Shown: positions 1 through 6,150 of the stretch, piece after piece
Layout of the letters: each line of letters begins with the position of its first letter
Position numbering within the stretch: the stretch's first letter is position 1
DNA from: an archaeon
GTDB lineage: Archaea; Hydrothermarchaeota; Hydrothermarchaeia; JALTZZ01; JALUTC01
DNA length: 9,899 nucleotides
Assembly: GCA_027051265.1 (NCBI GenBank)
Contig: JALTZH010000207.1
Span: 1-9,899, forward strand
Reading direction: 5' to 3'
The notes under the pieces: model-generated
Database searches by the model: none
The model's input: only the letters and a program-made list of their open reading frames with translations
Told to the model about the DNA's origin: nothing
Translations under genes and position numbers: made by a program

Positions 1-2
1 GG

Positions 3-155
3 CACGACTGCCTTCATGAAGTGCTGATAAATATAAATGATATACTGAAGAGGAAATTCATGCACGTTATTGATACCTTCAAAATACTCAATCCTCAAAA
101 CTTAATGCATAGGCAATCACGATTCATCAAACCTCTTACTTACCTTAAAGGGTGA
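3..155 (+). CDS. C-terminal part of an unidentified protein, cut by the window edge
   Basis: The third forward frame is open from the left edge for 50 codons and ends at TGA (153-155). The translation begins HDCLHEVLININDILKRKFM and ends RFIKPLTYLKG. No family is recognised. The stretch is about 35% G+C, visibly above the genes that follow, and uses codons such as CGA, CTC and CCT that are rarer in the rest of the window. This could mean a horizontally acquired or mobile-element gene, but 50 codons is short enough that chance is possible. The other five frames here are interrupted more often. Upstream sequence would settle whether this is a gene end or a remnant. Confidence 0.35.
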   Translation, partial: HDCLHEVLININDILKRKFMHVIDTFKILNPQNLMHRQSRFIKPLTYLKG

Positions 156-257
156 AGTTTAGATCGATTTTGTTTTTGTTATGTCGTTGAAAATTATGTT
201 AAGTTCGGTAACTACTAAGCTATTAACCTGATCATTGTTAACATTATAAATATTTTC

Positions 258-1454
258 ATGCATCACAATATAGAACAGTATAAGAACAATGTCTTAAATT
301 TCTTTCTTAAGTTTCTAGAAATAGATGCTGTCAATCCATCATTTGGTGGAAGAGGAGAATATGAGAGAGCAAATTTTCTCGAAAACTATTTAGAGGAATT
401 AGGATTAAAAGTTACAAGAATCGATTATAAAGATGATAAAGGTTATATAAGACCCAATATAATTACAGGTATAGATAACAGAAGGGATAAGAGCATCTGG
501 TTTTTATTACATTTGGATACTGTTGATCCTGGAAATTTGGATTTATGGAAATATGATCCATTTAAACCTGTAATTGTTGACGATAAAATATTTGGTAGAG
601 GTTCTGAAGATAATGGGCAAGCGATTGCATCAGTTCTTCTCTTATTAAAATATATTTTAGATAAAAATATAGATATTAAATATAACTTAAAGGTTGCTTT
701 TGTATCAGATGAAGAAGCAGGAAGTAAATATGGTATAAAAAAATTACTTAAAGAAAACATCTTTAAAGAAAACGAATACTTTATAGTACCAGATGCTTCG
801 ATTGAAAATGGAAGATTTATAGAGATTGCTGAAAAATCAATAGTCTGGTTGAAAATTAGAGTTATCGGCAAACAAGGACATGCAGCAATGCCAGATCATG
901 CAATTAATGCTTCAAGAATTTCAATGAAACTTTGTTTAGAAATCGATGAATTTTTACATAGAAAATATTCAAAAAGAAACGATTTCTTTAATCCACCGAT
1001 ATCAACCTTTGAGATAACAAAGAGGGAAAGAAACGTAAACAGTATAAATATAATACCTGGAGAAGATGTAACGTATTTTGATTTTAGAGTGTTACCTGAA
1101 TATAACATAGATGATATATTAAATGATATATATAAAATAAAAAATAAATATGAGAAGAATTATAATGTTAGAGTTGAAATCGAATGCATTGCAAGAGATG
1201 AATGTTATAAAATAACGAGTCCAAATTCTTTTATATATAAAATTCTGGAGAAATCAATAGAGATAAATAGAGGGTTTAAACCAAAACCTATTGGTATAGG
1301 TGGTGGTACATATGCAAGATACCTACGAAATAAAGGATACGATGCAGTAGTATGGCAGACGACGGAAAATAAAGCGCATCAGGTAAATGAATACTGTCGA
1401 ATTTCAAATATATTAGAGGATGCAAAGGTATTTTTAACATGTTTTCTCATCTAG
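258..1454 (+). CDS. M20-family metallohydrolase (ArgE/DapE/carboxypeptidase-like)
   Basis: This 398-residue protein has the full M20 two-metal centre. Visible ligands are H85 in the HLD motif (D87 beside it), bridging D118 in GRGSEDN, E153, D179 in VPDA, and H374 near the C-terminus; E152 is the expected general base. A GKQGHAA stretch (204-210) marks the inserted dimerisation domain, roughly residues 190-300. GIGGGTYARYL lies before the C-terminal His. The family hydrolyses amide bonds of N-acyl amino acids or peptides: N-succinyl-diaminopimelate, N-acetylornithine, LysW-bound intermediates or dipeptides. The sequence alone does not choose between these, and no amino-acid biosynthesis gene lies beside it. 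ATG at 258 gives normal family length but has no Shine-Dalgarno sequence. The TATA-like ATTATAAATA at 243-252 is too close to the ATG to be its promoter. The gene ends in a CTAG shared with the convergent acidic gene. Confidence 0.9.
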   Translation: MHHNIEQYKNNVLNFFLKFLEIDAVNPSFGGRGEYERANFLENYLEELGLKVTRIDYKDDKGYIRPNIITGIDNRRDKSIWFLLHLDTVDPGNLDLWKYDPFKPVIVDDKIFGRGSEDNGQAIASVLLLLKYILDKNIDIKYNLKVAFVSDEEAGSKYGIKKLLKENIFKENEYFIVPDASIENGRFIEIAEKSIVWLKIRVIGKQGHAAMPDHAINASRISMKLCLEIDEFLHRKYSKRNDFFNPPISTFEITKRERNVNSINIIPGEDVTYFDFRVLPEYNIDDILNDIYKIKNKYEKNYNVRVEIECIARDECYKITSPNSFIYKILEKSIEINRGFKPKPIGIGGGTYARYLRNKGYDAVVWQTTENKAHQVNEYCRISNILEDAKVFLTCFLI

Positions 1455-1672
1455 AATTCTTCTTCCTCTTCTTCTTCAAATTCTTCTTCCCATTCTTCCT
1501 CTTCTTCTTCAAACTCCTCTTCCTCTTCTTCCCATTCCTCTTCTTCATCTATTTCCTCTTCTTCCTCTTCCCACTCTTCTAGGTCCTCTTCCTCTTCTTC
1601 GAATTCTTCTTCAAACTTTAAATAAGCATTATGTATTTCATCGTAATTCAAAGTATTAGTTATTACAACCAT
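1451..1672 (-). CDS. Small, extremely Glu-rich protein with regularly spaced aromatics
   Basis: This 73-residue protein has no family I recognise. Residues 1-19 (MVVITNTLNYDEIHNAYLK) have ordinary composition. Residues 20-73 are almost only Glu plus a few Asp, broken by single hydrophobics: F20, F24, L31, W34, I41, W47, F54, W61, F65 and a terminal F73. Many are about seven residues apart, which would put an aromatic stripe on an acidic helix. The start is set by AGGTGA (1683-1678) five bases before ATG 1672; a GTG at 1681 and an ATG at 1678 are in frame but lie inside that Shine-Dalgarno sequence. GAA and GAG codons are mixed, which argues against plain triplet slippage. The gene converges on the M20 gene, with the two TAG stops overlapping in one CTAG, and diverges from mtd. 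Inferred roles include binding a basic partner or cations, a DNA mimic, or a protein chaperone; none is shown. Confidence 0.7.
   Translation of the reverse strand: MVVITNTLNYDEIHNAYLKFEEEFEEEEEDLEEWEEEEEEIDEEEEWEEEEEEFEEEEEEWEEEFEEEEEEEF
1456..1618. repeat. Polypyrimidine/polypurine tract inside the acidic gene
   Basis: The plus strand here is almost pure C/T, mainly TTC and CTC triplets, with a purine at the codons for Trp, Phe and Ile. It contains imperfect copies of a unit encoding W-E6-F-E6-W. It is explained by the Glu codons of the minus-strand gene. Its strand asymmetry and near mirror symmetry could in principle form triplex DNA and make the tract prone to length change. Confidence 0.7.
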
Positions 1673-1696
1673 CGTCATCACCTTTTAATTAAAACA

Positions 1697-1725
1697 ATAA
1701 ATTAAAAAGCAAAACGTTTTAGGAA
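1697..1725 (-). promoter_or_regulatory. Probable promoter of the acidic gene
   Basis: On the minus strand, TTCCTAAAACGTTTT (1725-1711) is followed by a TATA-like TTTTTAATTTA (1708-1698), whose centre is about 31 bases before ATG 1672. The AAAACGTTTT core (1711-1720) is a perfect palindrome. A TATA box this close would start transcription around the Shine-Dalgarno sequence. A second candidate, GATTTATC at about 1744-1737, would leave a leader of about 40 bases. The choice needs a mapped 5' end. Confidence 0.4.
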
Positions 1726-1802
1726 TGTTTCATGATAAATCTTTTCAGAAAGTATGATCTCAATTCATGTAGAAGAAATAGTTAAGAATTCTTCTAAAAC
1801 GT
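1714..1802. promoter_or_regulatory. 9-bp inverted repeat facing both divergent genes
   Basis: ACGTTTTAG at 1714-1722 and CTAAAACGT at 1794-1802 are exact inverse copies 71 bases apart. Read towards its own gene, each copy has the same orientation and lies 42-57 bases before the start codon, ahead of a TATA-like sequence. TTC precedes each copy closely. This is the layout of a shared operator or activator site for the acidic gene and mtd. The regulator is unknown. Confidence 0.4.
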
Positions 1803-1811
1803 GAACTTAAG

Positions 1812-1827
1812 ATATTTTTTAATAATC
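1812..1827 (+). promoter_or_regulatory. Probable TATA box of mtd
   Basis: ATATTTTTTAATAATC is centred about 31 bases before the mtd ATG. That spacing fits transcription starting at or just before the start codon (leaderless or nearly so). It agrees with the absence of a Shine-Dalgarno sequence before 1851. The palindrome AAGAATTCTT (1784-1793) and the CTAAAACGT element lie just upstream. Confidence 0.5.
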
Positions 1828-1850
1828 AATTAACAAAGTTTAATTTTATT

Positions 1851-2672
1851 ATGGTAAAGATTGGAATAGCAAAAACTGGTAATATAACTACTAGTATAAT
1901 TCTTGAACATTTATTAGATGAAAGAGCTGATAGAGAAGATATTGAAATACGAGTGTTCTCTTCAGGTCCAAAAATGAGAGAAAAGGATTGCAGAGAGATT
2001 TTATCCAGAGTTATCGAATATAATCCTGATATAATTATCTATATAACACCAAACGCTTCTTTGAAGCATGTACAAAGAAATATAGAAAAATATCTTACAA
2101 ATAAGAATGCTGTAATCATAAGTGATGCACCTTCAGAGAAAATCGTAAAAAAACTTGAGGAACTAAATCTTGGATATATAATAGTAAAGGGAGATCCAAT
2201 GATTGGTGCAAGAAGAGAGTTTTTAGATCCTATAGAAATGGCAATATTTAATGCTTCGATGCTTAAAATTCTTTCAATTATAGGTGTTTTGAGAATAATT
2301 TTAGAAGAGGTTGATAAAACGATTGATGCTTTAAAGAAGGGTTCTAAATATTTACCTAAGATGATAATAGATTCCAATACATTGTTATCGAAGGATTACA
2401 TAAAAAATCCATATGCAAAATCGTTAATCTACTCTATATATGAAACATTAATAAAAGTTGGTGAAATAAATGTTACAGCATGTTTCGTAGAGAAAGATTG
2501 GAAAAAATATACGTACATGGTTTCATCAACACATTTGTTATTACAAAAACTCGAAGAACTTGCTGAAGAGATAAGAAGAATGGAAATTTATAGTGACGAT
2601 GTGTTAAGAACACCACATCACAGAGATGGAAGCGTCCTGATGAAAAGAAAACTCATAGAAAAACCGAAATAA
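1851..2672 (+). CDS. mtd: F420-dependent methylene-tetrahydromethanopterin dehydrogenase, divergent
   Basis: Mtd reversibly oxidises methylene- to methenyl-tetrahydromethanopterin with coenzyme F420, in the cytoplasm, within the C1 pathway of methanogens, Archaeoglobi and related archaea. The 273-residue length is normal. Family signatures are LLDERADR (21-28), GYIIVKGDPMIGARREF (108-124) followed by LDPIEMA, NPYAK (about 186-190) and LRTPH (252-256). The sequence is nevertheless divergent. The start reads KTGNITTS where I recall KCGNIGTS. The Pro-rich loop I recall as PNPAAPGP is replaced by PNASLKHV (67-74). The late SAHEML segment is SSTHLLL. Family membership is clear; full activity is probable but not certain because of these changes. 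The gene has its own promoter and is followed after 17 bases by the prenyl synthase, so it may head a transcription unit. Confidence 0.9.
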   Translation: MVKIGIAKTGNITTSIILEHLLDERADREDIEIRVFSSGPKMREKDCREILSRVIEYNPDIIIYITPNASLKHVQRNIEKYLTNKNAVIISDAPSEKIVKKLEELNLGYIIVKGDPMIGARREFLDPIEMAIFNASMLKILSIIGVLRIILEEVDKTIDALKKGSKYLPKMIIDSNTLLSKDYIKNPYAKSLIYSIYETLIKVGEINVTACFVEKDWKKYTYMVSSTHLLLQKLEELAEEIRRMEIYSDDVLRTPHHRDGSVLMKRKLIEKPK

Positions 2673-2689
2673 TTATAAAAAACAAAGCT

Positions 2690-3625
2690 ATGTTTTTCTC
2701 TGAATATATAAACTTAATAAATATAAGATTACAGAATGTGTTTGAAGAAATATTTCCAAATAAGTTATACTCAGCAGTTAGACATCTCTTGATAAACGAG
2801 GGAAAGAGGTTAAGAGCATTATTAACTTTACTAACGTATAATTACTTTAGGAATGATATTGAGCGATGTATTAATCTAGCTTTAAGTATTGAACTTATAC
2901 ATACGGCTTCTTTAATACATGACGATATAATTGATAGAGGAGAATTTAGGAGAAAAGTACCAACGGTTAATAAGCTTTATGGTGATGATATAGCAATTAT
3001 AGCAGGAGACCTTATCTTTTCAAAGGCTTTTCAATTAGCAGGAAGTTATGAAAACAAAAATATAATTAACAATATATATAATATGTGTAAAGAATTAGCA
3101 GAAGGGCAAAGTATTGAACTTATAAAAAGTGGAAATCTAAACATTTCAGAAGAAGTTTATTTGGAAATAATTTCAAGAAAAACTGCAAGTATGTTTAAAT
3201 ATGCAATGAAACTCGCATCAATATTAGCTGGAGCTAAAAATCGTGAGATATTCTTATTTGAAAAAATAGGAAAGTTTATTGGAATAGCGTATCAAATAAT
3301 AGACGATGTTTTGGATATGTCTGGAAAATTTGTAGGTAAAGATTCTTTTAAGGATATGAAATTTTTAAGACCAAATATCGTATTAATATATACGTTTTCA
3401 AAGTTAAACAAAACTGAGAAAGAGTACTTTATGAAAAGTTTAAGAGAAGAGAATCTTGCCGAAATTTATAGATACGTAAGAAAGATGAATTCAATAAATT
3501 ATGCTAGAGAAAGAGCTAAGAAATTTATAAAATTATCATTAGAATATATACGTAAATTAAGAAAAAACATGATTAGAAGGAGATTTGAAGAAATAGCGAA
3601 TTTTATAGTTTCAAGAAATTACTAA
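2690..3625 (+). CDS. Trans-polyprenyl diphosphate synthase (geranylgeranyl or longer chain)
   Basis: This 311-residue, all-helical isoprenoid synthase condenses isopentenyl diphosphate onto allylic diphosphates. The first Asp-rich motif is DDIID (D78, D79, D82), followed by R87 and R88. The second is DDVLD (D205, D206, D209), and EGKRLR (37-42) binds diphosphate. K164-T165 and Q202 are the other expected active-site residues. In archaea such enzymes make the C20 chain of ether lipids. Here, however, residue -5 to the first motif is small (A73, in HTASLIH), where short-chain and GGPP synthases usually carry Phe or Tyr. The local sequence resembles hexa- to octaprenyl synthases, so a quinone or methanophenazine side chain is a real alternative. 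It lies 17 bases after mtd and 16 before the DUF35 gene, and has no Shine-Dalgarno sequence. Confidence 0.88.
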   Translation: MFFSEYINLINIRLQNVFEEIFPNKLYSAVRHLLINEGKRLRALLTLLTYNYFRNDIERCINLALSIELIHTASLIHDDIIDRGEFRRKVPTVNKLYGDDIAIIAGDLIFSKAFQLAGSYENKNIINNIYNMCKELAEGQSIELIKSGNLNISEEVYLEIISRKTASMFKYAMKLASILAGAKNREIFLFEKIGKFIGIAYQIIDDVLDMSGKFVGKDSFKDMKFLRPNIVLIYTFSKLNKTEKEYFMKSLREENLAEIYRYVRKMNSINYARERAKKFIKLSLEYIRKLRKNMIRRRFEEIANFIVSRNY

Positions 3626-3641
3626 ATTTAAATATTTATTT

Positions 3642-4037
3642 ATGATTCCAAAATTTTGGAGAAACATTCCATACAGATATAATCTTATAGGAAAAAAATG
3701 CTTAAAGTGTAACGAGATATATTTCCCTCCAAGAAAAATATGCAGAAACTGTAGAAGAAAAGGAGAGCTTATCGATATAAAATTGAGTGGTGAAGGAGAA
3801 ATTTATACGTATACTGTAATTTATGTTGCACCTGAAGGATTTGAAAAAAAGATACCATATATCATAGGAATAATAAAACTGAAAGAAGGAGTTCTTGTAC
3901 CAGGTGAAATAGTTGATGTTGAACCTAAAGATGTATACATAGGAATGCCTGTAGAGGTGTGTTTTAGAAAAATAAGAGAAGATGGAGAAGATGGTTTAAT
4001 ATACTATGGATATAAATTTAGACCAAAACTTGATTAA
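3642..4037 (+). CDS. DUF35 Zn-ribbon/OB-fold protein (thiolase/HMG-CoA synthase partner family)
   Basis: This 131-residue protein has an N-terminal helix region with WRNIPYRYNLIG, a four-Cys Zn ribbon (C20, C23, C34, C37) and an OB-fold from about residue 45 to the end. This is the ChsH2/DUF35 architecture. In methanogens a member of the family bridges acetoacetyl-CoA thiolase and HMG-CoA synthase, channelling acetoacetyl-CoA into the mevalonate pathway. Other members bind acyl-CoA for different thiolase-like partners. Its place 16 bases after a prenyl diphosphate synthase fits an isoprenoid role, but neither thiolase nor HMG-CoA synthase is in view, so the partner is inferred. The start lies in an A/T-only stretch without a Shine-Dalgarno sequence. 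Family assignment is firm; the exact role is moderate. Confidence 0.85.
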   Translation: MIPKFWRNIPYRYNLIGKKCLKCNEIYFPPRKICRNCRRKGELIDIKLSGEGEIYTYTVIYVAPEGFEKKIPYIIGIIKLKEGVLVPGEIVDVEPKDVYIGMPVEVCFRKIREDGEDGLIYYGYKFRPKLD

Positions 4038-4076
4038 ATTCGTGCGAAACTCTCTTTCAAGAAATAATATATTATT

Positions 4077-4622
4077 ATGATTGTTAGCAAAGATGATATA
4101 AAATTGGAGAATTTGGTCGTTTCAATAAATCTACCGATCAATTTAGATCTAGAGGAATTAAGTAAAAGACTAGGAAATGTCTCATATGATCCTAGTAACT
4201 TTCCAGGAATTGTATATAGATTGAATGAGCATAGAGTTACGGCGCTGATTTTTTCTTCAGGTAAAGTTATATGTACTGGCATTAAAAAATATGAGAAAAT
4301 ACCTGAAATTAGTAAAGAAATAATTAACAGTATCAGAAATGCTTTAAAACTTAAAATTAAGGAAGAAGATTGCAGAATAATTGTTAACAACATCGTAGCA
4401 ACCGTAAACCTTAGGATGCAAATAGATTTAAGTTCTTTAGTATTATCCTTTGATAACGTTGAGTATGAACCAGAAGATTTTCCTGGATTAATTTTAAGAG
4501 ACGATTCAGGAATGACGTTCTTGATATTCTCTACGGGTAAGGTTGTATGTACAGGAGCTAAAAGTCTCGAACAATTAATTGACGGTATAAATAGCTTGAT
4601 TAAAAAAATAAAAATTGAATAA
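4077..4622 (+). CDS. tbp: TATA-box-binding protein (TBP)
   Basis: This is the general transcription factor that binds and bends promoter TATA boxes and recruits TFB and RNA polymerase. At 181 residues it has normal archaeal length. It shows the two-fold repeat of the saddle: repeat 1 has YDPSNFPGIVYR and LIFSSGKVICTG, repeat 2 has YEPEDFPGLILR and LIFSTGKVVCTG, offset by 92-93 residues. The four DNA-kinking Phe are present (F42, F59, F135, F151). The second repeat departs a little from the first (ILR for VYR, then DDSG). The protein ends in a basic KKIKIE without the acidic tail found in some archaeal TBPs. The gene follows the DUF35 gene by 39 bases. Its start codon comes directly after the A/T-only AATAATATATTATT, with no Shine-Dalgarno sequence. 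Confidence 0.97.
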   Translation: MIVSKDDIKLENLVVSINLPINLDLEELSKRLGNVSYDPSNFPGIVYRLNEHRVTALIFSSGKVICTGIKKYEKIPEISKEIINSIRNALKLKIKEEDCRIIVNNIVATVNLRMQIDLSSLVLSFDNVEYEPEDFPGLILRDDSGMTFLIFSTGKVVCTGAKSLEQLIDGINSLIKKIKIE

Positions 4623-4625
4623 AAA

Positions 4626-4655
4626 ATTTTTAATTTAATTGTTGAGGTGAATTTA
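4626..4655 (+). promoter_or_regulatory. TATA-like element and Shine-Dalgarno sequence of the aIF2-beta gene
   Basis: TTTTTAATTTAATTG starts just after the TBP stop, and AGGTGA (4645-4650) lies five bases before ATG 4656. The Shine-Dalgarno sequence and spacing match those of the minus-strand acidic gene. It fixes the start at 4656, not at the in-frame GTG 4647 that lies inside the ribosome site. The TATA-like sequence could start a separate transcript for aIF2-beta-secFD, or only reflect A/T richness. Confidence 0.5.
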
Positions 4656-5288
4656 ATGCAAAACGATGAAGAATATTTAAAATTATTAGAACGAGCTTAC
4701 ATATTGTTACCTGAAACTGCCACTATAACTGTCAGATTCGTACCACCAAAAATTAAATCCCAGATTCAAGGAAAGAACACCGTAATTTTAAACATATCAG
4801 AGGTTTCAAAGCTTATAAATAGAGATGCTGATTTGCTCGTTAAATATCTTCTAAAAGAACTTGCTACTAGTGGAATGTTCGACGGAAATCATCTTATCCT
4901 AAAAGGTAATTTCAGACAAGAACAAATACAGAGAAAGTTTGAAAATTTCCTATACGATTACGTCATATGTCCATCCTGCGGTAAACCGGATACGAAATTA
5001 ATTAAGGAAGGAAGAATATTCCTACTTAAATGTGATGCCTGTGGTTCAAGGAATCCAATAGGATTAGCCAAATTTGCCAGAAAAATTACTGAAGGAAAAA
5101 TTAAAGAAGGAGATATACTGAAGGTTTATATATCAAGACTTAATGAACAAGGAGATGGTATTGCAGAACATTCGGGATATACTGTTATCATTCCCGGAGC
5201 TAAAGATGGAGAGGTTGTAAAGGTGAAAGTAAAGAAAATTGAAAACAACAAGATATATGCGGAAATAATAGAAAGACAAAAGGTTTAA
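4656..5288 (+). CDS. Translation initiation factor aIF2 beta subunit with C-terminal TRAM domain
   Basis: aIF2-beta is part of the heterotrimeric aIF2 that carries initiator Met-tRNA to the ribosome. This 210-residue form has an N-terminal helix, the central alpha-beta domain (about 20-95, with GKNTVILN and LATSG) and a zinc ribbon with CPSC (C105, C108) and CDAC (C126, C129). From about residue 150 there is a TRAM domain (GDILKVYISRLNEQGDGIAE, then YTVIIPGAKDGEVVKVKV). TRAM is an RNA-binding fold. Its fusion to aIF2-beta is known in some euryarchaea and absent from others, so it is a lineage hint. The chosen ATG has AGGTGA five bases upstream. The stop is one base before secF, so the two are probably translated in a coupled way. 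Confidence 0.95.
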   Translation: MQNDEEYLKLLERAYILLPETATITVRFVPPKIKSQIQGKNTVILNISEVSKLINRDADLLVKYLLKELATSGMFDGNHLILKGNFRQEQIQRKFENFLYDYVICPSCGKPDTKLIKEGRIFLLKCDACGSRNPIGLAKFARKITEGKIKEGDILKVYISRLNEQGDGIAEHSGYTVIIPGAKDGEVVKVKVKKIENNKIYAEIIERQKV

Positions 5289-5289
5289 C

Positions 5290-6150
5290 ATGAAGAAATC
5301 TATCGATGAAGTAATTAGTTCAATAGCGGATCAAATTGATAGATTAAAATTCATTCCTTTATTATTTCTTGTTTTTTCATTTCTTATCTTATTAATATTT
5401 ATAGATGATATAAAACTCGGAATTGAATTTAAAGGTGGAACTTTTATAGAAATAATTGGAAAGCATGAGATACAATTTAAAGATGGGTTTGATTATTCGT
5501 TAGAATATGCAAGAGATACATTCGGAAATGTATATACAAGAATATTCATTGATAGATTTTTGAACGTTAGTGAAATAAACAATCTCGTATCATATTTTGA
5601 ATCAATAGGAATAGATAGAGATTCGGTATCGATTGAGCAAATATCACCCACTTTTGGTAGAGAATTCTTTAAACAAGTTATAATGGCTCTCATGTTTGCC
5701 TTTGCTTTGATGTCTTTTGGTGTATTTTTAAGATTTAGATCACCAATACCAGCATTAACAATAATAATTTCAATTGTATCTGATATTGTAACGACGTTGG
5801 CATTTATAATTATTTTAGGAATAGAATTTACAAAGGGTGTTTTTCTTGCGTTGTTGTTGTTAATAGGTTATGGTGTAGATTCAAACGTATTGCTAGCGAC
5901 TAGAGTATTAAAAGAATATAAAAGATTCAAAGATGGATATATCTCCGCATTTAAAACAGGAATTCTAATGACAATTACAACGATATCTGCAGGTATAGCT
6001 CTTTACACGTTTTCAGCCACAAAAATACTTAAAGATATCGCACTCGTTGCTGTAATTGGTTTAGCATCTGATTTTATATATACTTGGTTTCTCAATTCTT
6101 ACTTAATTAAAAAAATAATTACAAAGAGGAGAAGAAAATGGAGATATTAA
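5290..6150 (+). CDS. secF: Protein-export membrane protein SecF
   Basis: SecF pairs with SecD in the cytoplasmic membrane to help Sec-dependent export. The protein is 286 residues. Transmembrane helix 1 is about 20-38 (PLLFLVFSFLILLIF), followed by LGIEFKGGTFIEI, the family's start of the extracytoplasmic P1 domain (about 40-125). Five more helices follow from about 127 to 272, with GYGVDSNVLLATRVLKEYKR after helix 4 and a basic C-terminus (KRRRKWRY). That layout is typical of the RND-like export family. AAAGGT lies about six bases before the ATG as a Shine-Dalgarno sequence. It begins one base after the aIF2-beta stop and overlaps secD by 13 bases. Confidence 0.95.
   Translation: MKKSIDEVISSIADQIDRLKFIPLLFLVFSFLILLIFIDDIKLGIEFKGGTFIEIIGKHEIQFKDGFDYSLEYARDTFGNVYTRIFIDRFLNVSEINNLVSYFESIGIDRDSVSIEQISPTFGREFFKQVIMALMFAFALMSFGVFLRFRSPIPALTIIISIVSDIVTTLAFIIILGIEFTKGVFLALLLLIGYGVDSNVLLATRVLKEYKRFKDGYISAFKTGILMTITTISAGIALYTFSATKILKDIALVAVIGLASDFIYTWFLNSYLIKKIITKRRRKWRY

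Noticed and set aside
181-231. A 16-codon open frame (MSLKIMLSSVTTKLLT) before the M20 gene
   Set aside because: Too short, with no ribosome site and no recognisable motif.
243-252. ATTATAAATA as the TATA box of the M20 gene
   Set aside because: It is only about 11 bases before the ATG, so transcription would begin inside the gene, and no later in-frame start keeps the M20 N-terminus.
443-1108. Minus-strand open frames of 142 and 70 codons within the M20 gene
   Set aside because: They lie opposite a gene with all catalytic residues conserved, have no Shine-Dalgarno sequence and their translations look like no protein family.
1456-1618. CRISPR-like or simple tandem repeat array
   Set aside because: No constant repeat with unique spacers; the pattern follows Glu codons broken by aromatic codons.
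1673-1681. GTG 1681 or ATG 1678 as start of the acidic protein
   Set aside because: Both overlap the AGGTGA that serves ATG 1672 with five-base spacing.
2039-2377. Minus-strand open frame opposite mtd; similar ones at 4034-4393, 5493-5693, 6850-7047, 7681-7968 and 8779-8979
   Set aside because: Each mirrors a well-supported plus-strand gene and has low-complexity Leu/Ile/Ser translation typical of antisense frames in A/T-rich DNA.
4647-4655. GTG at 4647 as the aIF2-beta start
   Set aside because: It lies inside AGGTGA, which is placed correctly for ATG 4656; the extra three residues have no support.
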